Assembly: GCA_013306675.1 (NCBI GenBank) | Contig: JABLUY010000279.1 | Location: forward strand, 1-22,452 | Source: Thraustochytrium sp. TN22 | Lineage: Eukaryota > Sar > Bigyra > Thraustochytrida > Thraustochytriidae | Reading direction: 5' to 3' | Length of the DNA stretch: 22,452 bases | In this document: piece by piece, positions 6,403-13,911 of the stretch | Position numbering within the stretch: the stretch's first letter is position 1 | How the letters are laid out: every line of letters starts with the position of its first letter | Made by a program: the position numbers and the translations under genes | The notes under the pieces: generated by a model | Database searches by the model: none | Told to the model about the DNA's origin: nothing | Seen by the model: the letters and a program-made list of their open reading frames with translations, nothing else

Positions 6403-9168
6403 TCACTCTTCATCATCGTCCTCGCCGTCGCTGGAGTCTGACGAGATGTCGGAGAACTGCGGCTTGCCGTTTGCCGGGGCCTGCTCCGCATCCGACTCGG
6501 GCTCGTCCTCCTCGAGCGAGAACCATGATGGCAAGGTGGCGCGCGTGTAGGTGTCGCTGACGACGTCCGAGGGCTGCACGCGGATGACACGCAGCGGGCC
6601 GTCGTTGCCCGCATGCGAGGGCGTATTGGTGAGGCGCAGCTTGGGCTCCAGCTCGTTGCGCGGCTTGCGCGTCTTGGTGAGCGGCGCGTCGCCCAGCGCG
6701 CCGGCAGCCACGACCTGCACGCCGCTCTCTTGAAACTTGCCCAGGAAGCGCTCGCAGACCACAGCCGGCATGTAGCCCGCAGCGGTCGGCGGCGCGGGCG
6801 GCGCCTCCGCCTCTGATGAGGCGGAGGCGGCATCCTCGGCTTTGGCGGCATCCTCGGCGTTGGCGGCATCTTCGGCTTTGGCGGCATCTTTGGCGGCATC
6901 CCCGACAAAGTCCCACATGTGGTGCGAAAAGACGAGGACGTGGCGCGCGCAGAGCTTGCCCTCTAGAATCTGGCTCTCAATCCACTTGGCCTGATCCTCT
7001 GCGCCCGGATCCGCCGTGGCCGCGTGGGCGAGCGTGGCGAGCTGGAAAGAGTCCAGCACGAGGACCATGACGCCGCGCAGGTAAAAGGAGTAGTAGGAGG
7101 AACCAAAGGCGGCGTCGAAGTCAGCAGCCGGGCGGCCGTCCGGCACGCAGGCTAGCGGGATAGAGAGGTCGAGGCGGCAGAGCGCCGGCTTGAGCGCCGC
7201 GGCGTCGCCGAGGCGGCCACCGCAGACGACCAGGCGCGGCGGTGGGTCGAGGCGGTTGAGGCGGCGCATGGTGGCCTCGACGTCGGCCGGCTGAGCATCC
7301 GCCAGGTCGCCGAGGTGCACGATGAGGAAGGAGTCGCGCGCCTTGCCCTCCTCGGCCTCGGAGAGGCCGGTAAAGTCGCGGCCGGCCGCGCGGTGGAAGC
7401 GCGCGGCCTCCTCGTCGGCGAAAAAGAGCTGGTAAATGTTCTGGTTGCGCAGCGCTAGCCGCTGCGCGAGCAGGCCCATGAGGTAGTCGCGCACGCGCTT
7501 CGGGACGCGGCCCGGCGCAAAGGTGCCGGGCGTCTTGGCCCACTCCGGCAGCGTGCGGCGCTTGGGGAACTCGGGCAGGCGCACGTCGGCGCCCGGGCCG
7601 GTCACCGGCGGCGGCGGGCCGGTGAGCACCTGCACGGCGGAGGCGCAGCAGAGCTCAAAGAGCGTGGGCACGGGGCGCACCGGATTGAGGAGCACGGCGG
7701 CGAAGTCGATGCCAGCAAAGGCTGGGTGCTGCTTGATGCCGGCCAGGCAGTCCTGCGCGCCGAGACGCTCAGCCGGGTCCTCACGGAAGATGCGGCTCAG
7801 CATGTCCGCGAGGTCGTCGGAAAAGTACGCCGGCATCTCGTAGTTGAGCGCCTGCGTCTTGAGAAACGTCAGGTACGGGCTGTTGCCCTTGAAGGGGATG
7901 CGCCCGCTGTGCAGCTGAAACATGGTGACAGCGAGCGCCCAGAGGTCGAGCGCGAAGGTGGGCGCCGCCTTGCCGGCAATGGCCTCCGGACTCATGTACT
8001 CGGGCGTGCCGACAAAGTGCGGACCGTTGAGCGCACCGTCGTTGGTGTCGTAGGCCGTGCCGAAGTCGATAAGCTTGACGCGTTCGACGCGGCCGCCCGA
8101 GGCCGGGTCCGCAAAGAGCATCATGTTCTCTGGCTTGATGTCCCGGTGGATCACACCCTGCGTCTGCAGGTACTCGAGCGCGTTGACGATCTGCGCGCAG
8201 TAAAAGACCGCCTCGCTGGGCGGCAGCGAGACCAGCGCCGTGCGCCCGTACCGCAGGCGCGCCCAGAGCTCGCCGGCCGTGGCCAGCTCCGTCACGTAAT
8301 ACAGGTGCCGCACGTCCTGCATGGTAAAGTACAGCTTGACCACATTCGGGTGCGCCAGCCGCAGCAGCAGCTTCTTCTCCATGATGAGCTCGTTGTGCAG
8401 GTTCGGGTGCCGCCGCGACATGCGCTGCGCCTTGTCCTTGTCCACGGACTTGATGGCGAAACGCTCGCCCGTGCGTCGGAAGACCGCGCTGTGCACCTCC
8501 GAGTAGTTGCCCTCGCCCAGCATCGCATCAATCTCGAACATGGACAGCGACAGCTTCGCCGTGCACCCCTTGATGCTGCCGTGCTGCGCCACGTACGCCT
8601 CCGCCTTGGCCTGCGATGACTGCGAACCGGTCTGCCGCTCCAGCTGCTCCACCTGCCGCCGCAGCCAGGCGCTCTCCGGCTCCAGCTCCAGCGCCAGGCA
8701 GTAGGTGTCCCGCGCCTCCTCCAGGCGTCCCAGCTCCAGCAGCGCCTGGCCCTTGCGGTGGTGGCCCTTGACCCAGCCGGGCCGCAGCCCGACCGTCTGC
8801 TCCGCCGCCTCCAGCGCCGCCTCCGCCTCGCCCAGCTTGAGCCGCGCCGCCGCCAGGTTGCACAGCAGCGTCGGCAGCAGCTCCACGAGCTCCGCCGTCG
8901 CCGCCGACGCCTCCTCGGACGCCGCCAGGGCGCCCTCCGCGCGGGCGGCCGCCGCCACGTCCGCTGCCGCCGTCGCCGCCGCCGGCGCGCTGCCGCCGCT
9001 CGCCGCCGCCAGCGCCGCGCCGCCGCCGTCGCGCAGCGCGCCCAGCGCCGCCTCAACCGCCATCGCGTACGCCGCCGCCGCCGCCGCCGCATCCCCGGTC
9101 TCGAACGCAGCGTTGCCGCGCGCCTTGAGCGCCTGCGCCTCCGCCGCCGCGCCCGCCGCCGACGCCAT
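6403..9168 (-). CDS. TPR - PDK1-like AGC kinase - degenerate CPPED1-like phosphoesterase fusion
   Basis: 921 residues from the ATG at 9168, which has A at -3 and G at +4. A weaker in-frame ATG lies at 9255, and the frame opens further only with non-ATG codons. Residues ~10-180 hold three Hsp70/Hsp90-cochaperone-type TPRs with an Ala-rich insert after the first. Residues ~210-490 are a kinase closest to PDK1: GEGNYSEV 218-225, K240, HRDIKPEN 341-348, DFG 368-370, FVGTPEYMSPE 385-395, DLWAL and a Pro-Phe-Lys-Gly pocket loop. The catalytic residues are intact, so it should be active on AGC-kinase activation loops. No PH domain is visible. Residues ~612-865 follow the layout of CPPED1-type calcineurin-like phosphoesterases but lack most metal ligands. 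An Ala/Glu/Asp/Lys repeat interrupts that domain, and the C-terminus is acidic. Family calls are by motif reading; the fusion is uninterrupted in sequence. Confidence 0.9.
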   Translation of the reverse strand: MASAAGAAAEAQALKARGNAAFETGDAAAAAAAYAMAVEAALGALRDGGGAALAAASGGSAPAAATAAADVAAAARAEGALAASEEASAATAELVELLPTLLCNLAAARLKLGEAEAALEAAEQTVGLRPGWVKGHHRKGQALLELGRLEEARDTYCLALELEPESAWLRRQVEQLERQTGSQSSQAKAEAYVAQHGSIKGCTAKLSLSMFEIDAMLGEGNYSEVHSAVFRRTGERFAIKSVDKDKAQRMSRRHPNLHNELIMEKKLLLRLAHPNVVKLYFTMQDVRHLYYVTELATAGELWARLRYGRTALVSLPPSEAVFYCAQIVNALEYLQTQGVIHRDIKPENMMLFADPASGGRVERVKLIDFGTAYDTNDGALNGPHFVGTPEYMSPEAIAGKAAPTFALDLWALAVTMFQLHSGRIPFKGNSPYLTFLKTQALNYEMPAYFSDDLADMLSRIFREDPAERLGAQDCLAGIKQHPAFAGIDFAAVLLNPVRPVPTLFELCCASAVQVLTGPPPPVTGPGADVRLPEFPKRRTLPEWAKTPGTFAPGRVPKRVRDYLMGLLAQRLALRNQNIYQLFFADEEAARFHRAAGRDFTGLSEAEEGKARDSFLIVHLGDLADAQPADVEATMRRLNRLDPPPRLVVCGGRLGDAAALKPALCRLDLSIPLACVPDGRPAADFDAAFGSSYYSFYLRGVMVLVLDSFQLATLAHAATADPGAEDQAKWIESQILEGKLCARHVLVFSHHMWDFVGDAAKDAAKAEDAANAEDAAKAEDAASASSEAEAPPAPPTAAGYMPAVVCERFLGKFQESGVQVVAAGALGDAPLTKTRKPRNELEPKLRLTNTPSHAGNDGPLRVIRVQPSDVVSDTYTRATLPSWFSLEEDEPESDAEQAPANGKPQFSDISSDSSDGEDDDEE
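6826..6900 (-). repeat. 18-bp tandem repeat coding AEDAAK-like hexapeptides
   Basis: About four copies of an 18-bp unit (+ strand form near gcatcctcggctttggcg) with small substitutions. It encodes DAAK-DAAKAED-AANAED-AAKAED-type peptides at residues ~757-781 of the kinase fusion. It sits inside the phosphoesterase-like domain just after the conserved FSHH segment and looks like a recent in-frame expansion, probably a charged helical loop. Confidence 0.75.
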
Positions 9169-10216
9169 CCTCCCGCCGCCGACGCCCGCGCGCGCAGCCG
9201 CTCCCCGCCGCCGACGCCCGCCGACGGAGTTCGACTTTGAGTTCGAGTTCTGCATGGGCCACGCCGTGGACCACCACCACCACCACGACGACGACGACAA
9301 CGACGACGACGACGACGTCGACGACGAGAAGGACGAGGACTGGACGTGGCTTCGACGAAGACTATTGTGGATTGTGAGGAGACGACGAACCGGGCGAGAA
9401 CATACACGAAGACCACGGCGACGAGGACGCACACGAGGACAACGAAGGAGGACGACGAAGATGCGGATGAGTACAACGACGAGGACTTGCCGGCCACTAT
9501 GTGGATTAGCAGCCAGCCAATCCCCAGCAAAAAGACCGGCGCGCCGCAGCACAGGCTGCTGCGCTCGATGAGCTCGGCAACTTTAGCTGGCCACTGCAGG
9601 AGCTGCATGCAAGTGTGAGTGCTGTCAATCCAGCGGCGGTCCACAGGAACGGCGTCGTTGTATACGCCATGCTACACCATCGCGGGCGTCTTTTCTGGCA
9701 GTACCGCGTGACTCGCTGCTCACGCGCTGCCAGCACTATGAGAGCGATCCGGGATGCAAGGTCGTGCGCATCACGTCGCTTGAGCGCAATTGAGTTCGCG
9801 CGACAAACTCAAAAGCCACTCCAAAGATTGCACGGGCGCGCGACGGCGCGTCGATGATGAGTACAAGCGTGATTTTGAGCTGGTGGGGCAAACACCACCT
9901 CCTACTGGCTGCTTCGGCATCGCGCCGAGGCGCCGCCCAGGCATACCGTCGTCGACCTGCCCTCGCCGACAGAACCTGCGCGTGCTCGCAGTCCGAGTCA
10001 CTGCCGGCTGCCAGGTCAACCAACACGCAGTCGTGCGCGGGTGAAGTAGTAAAACCTCAAAGCCGCGCCTGCTCGTCCAGGGGCCGCCGTCGCAGCCGGC
10101 GCTAGTGCCGCGGCGCTGAGAGCGGCGGTCGAGCGCACTAGGCGTGCGCAAGGTGGTGCTTGCCAGCGCGCAAGTCGGCGGCGGAGTTCTGCGAGACGGC
10201 ATCGCGGGAGTGCACC
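9169..10216. other. Divergent intergenic region between the TPR-kinase and the ATP-grasp gene
   Basis: 1048 bp between two divergent ATGs. Near the kinase it contains a trinucleotide block: (CCA/CAC)5 followed by GAC repeats at ~9270-9330. A CCAAT is present at 9517-9521, but no clear TATA follows in either direction. Several frames are open because of base composition, with low-complexity products (His/Asp or Ser/Trp runs). No RNA gene or protein I can support was found. Confidence 0.5.
9270..9330. repeat. CAC/GAC trinucleotide repeat
   Basis: Roughly five CAC units followed by about a dozen GAC units with interruptions (aac, gtc). It lies 100-160 bp upstream of the chosen ATG of the TPR-kinase fusion, hence in its 5' UTR or promoter. 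If translation began further upstream it would give a Ser/Trp-rich tail, which argues against an upstream start. Confidence 0.7.
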
Positions 10217-11128
10217 ATGAGCTCAACGACACATGGCGAGGTGACGAAGAAAGCGGCGCCCAAGGGGCGCACGCTCGTCCGGCTGCTGCATGAGGTGGCA
10301 GAGGAGCTCGAGGCGTCCATGGAAACAATTTCCAACGGCTGGATATGTGTGCTCACGAGCAAAGATGGCAGCAAATCCTGCGTGGTGACGGGATGTGCAT
10401 TTCCGCTCAACAGCCAGTCCTCCGCGAACCTGGCGCTTGACAAGGTCTCGGCCAGCGCGATGCTGACGCACCGCAAGGTTGCGCACGTCCCGCACGATCT
10501 CGTTTTCGGGCCGACCGTACAGTACTCCATGGCGGCGAAGAGCAGGCAGATGGGCACCATGAAAGGACTGATGGAGATGCTAGACAAGTATCCAGCGGGC
10601 CTCGTGATGAAGCCAAAGGATGGCAACAGCGGGCGGAATGTGCTTTTGGCGCGCAACCCGCTCGAGGTTGAGGCGTCGTGGCTCAAGCTCCTCCAGGGCG
10701 GCGCAAGGGACTTCGCCGTGTGCCCGTTCCTGCACCTCGATAAGGAGTGGCGATTGATGATTCTCGACGGCAAAGTCTACGTGTGCTACGCCAAGATTCG
10801 GCAGAGTCAGGAATGGCGCCACAATGTCTCTCTCGGTGCGTCGACGTCAATTGATGTGGACCAGGGCTTCGTGGAAAGGGCGCTTGCGCCGCTCGCGCTT
10901 ACGGCCATGGGCGCGCTTGGCATCCGCTTTGCGTCAGTGGATATTGTTCAGGTAGATGCCTCGGCTGGCACAGATACAGACCGTGGTTTCGCCAACGAGA
11001 ATGGGCTGATGGTCATGGAGGTGAACAGCGCCGTCTTCGTTGACGGCTTTCTGCGGGAGCATCCAGAGCGCAGGGAAGCTTGCTACACCATGTTCAAGGA
11101 CGCGGCCACCCGCGCCCTGGCCGAGTAA
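10217..11128 (+). CDS. RimK-type ATP-grasp ligase
   Basis: 303 residues from the ATG at 10217 (tgcaccATGa, A at -2 and C at -1, acceptable); 19 further in-frame codons upstream start only at TTG. The ATP-grasp fold is seen as a nucleotide-binding Lys in VMKPKDG (K132) with a Gly-rich loop DGNSGRNV at 135-142, the acidic KEWRLMILDGKVYVCY strand pair at 176-191, an HNVSLGA segment at 202-208, and the metal ligands D242 (SVDIV) and E268-x-N270 (VMEVN). This layout matches RimK and cyanophycin-synthetase-like enzymes, which use ATP to form amide bonds between an amino acid or peptide carboxylate and an amine. The substrate cannot be read from sequence. It is convergent with an FGase-like gene 103 bp downstream. 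The family is far commoner in bacteria, so ancient transfer is possible but untested. Confidence 0.8.
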   Translation: MSSTTHGEVTKKAAPKGRTLVRLLHEVAEELEASMETISNGWICVLTSKDGSKSCVVTGCAFPLNSQSSANLALDKVSASAMLTHRKVAHVPHDLVFGPTVQYSMAAKSRQMGTMKGLMEMLDKYPAGLVMKPKDGNSGRNVLLARNPLEVEASWLKLLQGGARDFAVCPFLHLDKEWRLMILDGKVYVCYAKIRQSQEWRHNVSLGASTSIDVDQGFVERALAPLALTAMGALGIRFASVDIVQVDASAGTDTDRGFANENGLMVMEVNSAVFVDGFLREHPERREACYTMFKDAATRALAE

Positions 11129-11231
11129 GCACATGGACAGACGAAACGTGCTTGAGAATTATAAAGAAAGTCAATAACCTTTCCGAGTTTGGAGCGTCGC
11201 AGATGCGCTTGCTCAAGAAGAAAATCGCCTC

Positions 11232-12593
11232 TCAGGGCTTGAAGGAGCGGAGAGCCTTAGCGAACCGAGACATCAGCTGCGAGTCCACAAGCAGAGCGAC
11301 GCGAAACGCACGGCTCATCTCGAGCTGAACAGAGAGAAGCCGGCCTTGCAGGATATCCACCGATTTACGCGTCATGGTGCGGTATGCAGAGCCCCCCGCA
11401 CCTGCAAACTTCGGGTTGGCATCGACGACCCACTCCGGCCCAATGGCATCCTGGACGTGTTGCATGAAGGCAGATTTGATGGCGAGGACATCTTCCAGGG
11501 CCGCGGACGGGTCCTCAGCAGTCTTGGCATAGCGTTCCATTGCCCCGAAGCCAACAGACACAGCCCCAGAGACGCCGTCAACCTCCCAGTTTCGGCGCCC
11601 GTGGCAGTCAAAGTGCTTGCGTCCATAGGGTTCCGAAGACGAGTCCCACGCAGGGAGGATTTCCTGCATCGCGCTCCAAAACCCATCGGTCTCCTCCTTG
11701 TCCATGTACGCGAAGTTGGGGTCATACGCCTTGGGGTGAGGCAGCTTGGTCTCGGACGAGCGGAGAGTCTCGGCGCGGGCCCAGCCGAGGTAGGTGCCGG
11801 ACAACTCCGTGGCAAGGGTGCGGGCCACGTAGGTTGCATAATTCTCGGGAAGATGGACCTCACCCTCTTTGCGGACAACGTACGTCCCGTGAGGCGCGCT
11901 CACGAGCACAGGTTCAGACCCATGAGTGGTGACGTCAACGCCCGCCGGCGGCAGGCGCTCCTCCAGACGGTTGAGCAGCTCTTCCGGGAGCCCCAGCATG
12001 GCCTGCAGACGTGATTCGGTCACGCGCTCTGCCTTGACGACCTTGCGCTTGGCGTTGCGGCCCTGCTCGGCGCTCGGCAAAGGGTCTCCATCCGGGCCAG
12101 CGACAACCTGAAAGAGCTCGGCCAGCCGGGACCAGCTGCCCTCTGCAGCCTCGACAATTCGTTCCGCCACGTCGTCCGCGGACGCAGCTCCATCCCCCCC
12201 CGACTCCGCTGCCACGCTCTGCGCCCAAGCAAAGATTTCATCCCGCGCCTCAGACGCCTTCCAGATCTCCGCGCAGTGTTGGTCGAGCGCGCCGGCCATT
12301 TCCTTGAGCATGCCGTCGCCGGCGTCGCCGCACGCGCCCGCGACCTCCGTGCCCAGCTCGAGCAGCTTCATGTAGCGCATCGTGTTCCCATTCGCCTCCT
12401 CGAGCGTCGCCAGGCTGTAGAGTGACTGGCAGAGCTCGATGCTGCCAAAGTTCTCCGCCATCTGCGCCTGAATGCTGCTCTCCAGGTCCTCCATTTTCCC
12501 CTGCGGGTTCACGCAGTTCGCGGCCAGCTCCGTCGTTGCCGAACTGGCCAGCGGGCTCGAGCTCGCTCCGGCGAGGCTTGCGAAGACCGACAT
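11232..12593 (-). CDS. Free-standing N-formylglutamate amidohydrolase-like (FGase-like) protein
   Basis: 453 residues from the ATG at 12593 (G at -3). An in-frame ATG at 12632 has a poor context and the 13 codons between use atypical third positions, so I read them as 5' UTR. Residues ~35-185 are helical and unrecognised. Residues ~190-450 follow the FGase (hutG/PF05013-type) pattern: VSAPHGT with H235 (cf. PHSG), E250, a YDPNF segment (cf. DxNRP), HFDCHGRRNW with H327, D329 and H331 (cf. DxHS), VSVGFGAM, VDANPKFAGAGG (cf. NxxxKGG) and VQLEMSRAFR with E425 (cf. QxEL). Such enzymes are zinc-dependent amide hydrolases. The assignment rests on motif order, not a search, and an M14/aspartoacylase-like relative is an alternative. 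The same domain ends the divergent gene starting at 13912. Confidence 0.7.
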   Translation of the reverse strand: MSVFASLAGASSSPLASSATTELAANCVNPQGKMEDLESSIQAQMAENFGSIELCQSLYSLATLEEANGNTMRYMKLLELGTEVAGACGDAGDGMLKEMAGALDQHCAEIWKASEARDEIFAWAQSVAAESGGDGAASADDVAERIVEAAEGSWSRLAELFQVVAGPDGDPLPSAEQGRNAKRKVVKAERVTESRLQAMLGLPEELLNRLEERLPPAGVDVTTHGSEPVLVSAPHGTYVVRKEGEVHLPENYATYVARTLATELSGTYLGWARAETLRSSETKLPHPKAYDPNFAYMDKEETDGFWSAMQEILPAWDSSSEPYGRKHFDCHGRRNWEVDGVSGAVSVGFGAMERYAKTAEDPSAALEDVLAIKSAFMQHVQDAIGPEWVVDANPKFAGAGGSAYRTMTRKSVDILQGRLLSVQLEMSRAFRVALLVDSQLMSRFAKALRSFKP

Positions 12594-13239
12594 GGCTGTA
12601 CTTTGCAAGTAATAGCACACGGATTCGCTCATGCAGCACCGCCGGCCGTCGCGCTTTCCTGACGGACGTCGGCGTCGGGCGTCCACGCGCGACGCCGTCC
12701 GGGCTCACCGCCCCTGGCGCTTGCAGACAGACCGCCAAGCCGCCGCCAAGTCGCCGCCGAGCCGCCGCCAAGCTAGCGCCGCCCTCCGTCTACCGCGCCG
12801 CGCCGCCCTTCCCCGCGACCGCGCGGCTTGCTGCTCTGCACCCGGCCGCCGCGCGCCGCGCCGCCGCTCTCGCCGCCGCCGCTCTCGAAGGCCATCATGC
12901 GCTCATGTGCAGGTGCAGGTCCCACGGCAGTACCATGGACCAGTACCTCCAAGGTCCTGTTAGCAGCAAAGCTTCAAGTTGAGCACCACGGTCACCTGGC
13001 CAGCACCACCGACACACGAACTCTCTCGAGTATGTTACCACTGCAGTTAATCAAAAGTCGTCGCCGCGGCGCGGCTGGCCGTCAAGTTGCGTAGCGGCGA
13101 AGGAGCGCGCGACTTGGAGAGCGGTAGCGAGTGGTAGCTCTGCTGGTGCGGTGCACCTAACGTTAAAGGCTCTCCAACTTCTCCAAGTAGACGTCAAGTA
13201 GAACTCCAACCAAGCAAAGCAGTGAAAGCACTCGCCACG

Positions 13240-13280
13240 GAGTAGCCAGGCTCGCTGCTCGCACTGCAGGCAGGCTACTC
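13240..13280. repeat. 8-bp inverted repeat with 25-bp loop
   Basis: GAGTAGCC (13240-13247) is matched by GGCTACTC (13273-13280) on the other arm, with an inner CTGCAG-containing loop and an adjoining CTCGCGCGAG palindrome at 13279-13288. It could form a hairpin or be a paired protein-binding site. Short arms in a GC-rich region make chance plausible. Confidence 0.35.
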
Positions 13281-13762
13281 GCGCGAGCGGGGGCTTCTGG
13301 GGGCAGCGCGCGACGGCGCAGCCCGCTCTCCGCCAGGGCTTCCCTCTCCCGCGTTCAGCCGCCGGCCCCCAAGCAGACGGTCAGGCGCGGCCTGCGCAGA
13401 GATGTGCCGAGACACGGCGGCCGCCCCCAGCCAGCGCGCGTCCAGCCGCGGACCCTTGCACGCGCGTGCGGTGACGGCGCGCGCGGCCGTGGTTGCCCTG
13501 CTCAGCCTGCTGCGGCGCAAGGCGCTGCGGTGGCCGGCCGCGGCCAGCCGCAGCCCGAGTCCGGTCGGTCGCGCTGCGAGGCCGCCTGCGCAAGGAGCAC
13601 GCGCGAGCAAGCTGCCAGCGCTGGCATGGCCTGCAGCGGCGCAGCGGCAGTCCCGGCGGCCTCGGCACGCGCGGCGACCGTGACACGCCACGGCGCGGCG
13701 CGTGCACTGGCAGCGGTCGCGCTGGCCGGAGAGTAAATACCTGCTCGCAGTCAGTGAGCCCC

Positions 13763-13780
13763 CTGGCACTGCAGTGCCAG
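13763..13780. promoter_or_regulatory. Perfect 18-bp palindrome upstream of the NACHT gene
   Basis: CTGGCACTGCAGTGCCAG reads identically on both strands. It lies 131 bp before the ATG at 13912 and ~25 bp after an AT-rich gagTAAATAcc. A symmetric site of this length suggests binding of a dimeric regulator or a hairpin in the 5' UTR. No specific factor can be named. Confidence 0.45.
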
Positions 13781-13911
13781 TGGTGACTGGCCGCAATCAA
13801 AGCCAGAATCAGGTCAGCGGGCAGGGCTACGCATTCAACTTGAGCTGGGCGCAGCGCAGGAGCGGCGCGCGGCGCGAGGCAGGACGGAAACTCGAGCAGC
13901 GCGGCGGCAAC

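Larger units (their letters stand above)
12594..13911. other. 1.3-kb divergent promoter region of the FGase-like / NACHT gene pair
   Basis: The longest non-coding stretch in the window, shared by two head-to-head genes with a homologous domain. It begins with a CCGCCAAG-type GC-rich block (~12735-12785) near the - strand gene and has a more balanced centre (~12960-13220). An 8-bp inverted repeat lies at 13240-13280, and a perfect 18-bp palindrome at 13763-13780 close to the + strand gene. Frames open here begin at non-ATG codons and show no recognised protein, although the frame of the NACHT gene stays open upstream to 13702. A non-coding RNA cannot be excluded. Confidence 0.5.

Noticed and set aside
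9517-9521. CCAAT motif between the TPR-kinase and ATP-grasp genes
   Set aside because: No TATA or other element at suitable spacing in either direction; a five-base match is expected by chance.
8705-9571. + strand frame with His5 and Asp-rich run near 9270-9330
   Set aside because: Low-complexity product; overlaps the TPR coding sequence of the - strand kinase fusion and starts at a non-ATG codon or within repeats.
13155-13168. TAACGTTA-like palindrome here and again near 20047
   Set aside because: Only 6-8 bases, two copies in 22 kb with different flanks; consistent with chance.
13702-13911. N-terminal extension of the NACHT protein by 70 codons
   Set aside because: Begins at GTG, has no ATG, includes the palindrome, and would bury the strong-context MGAKSS start.
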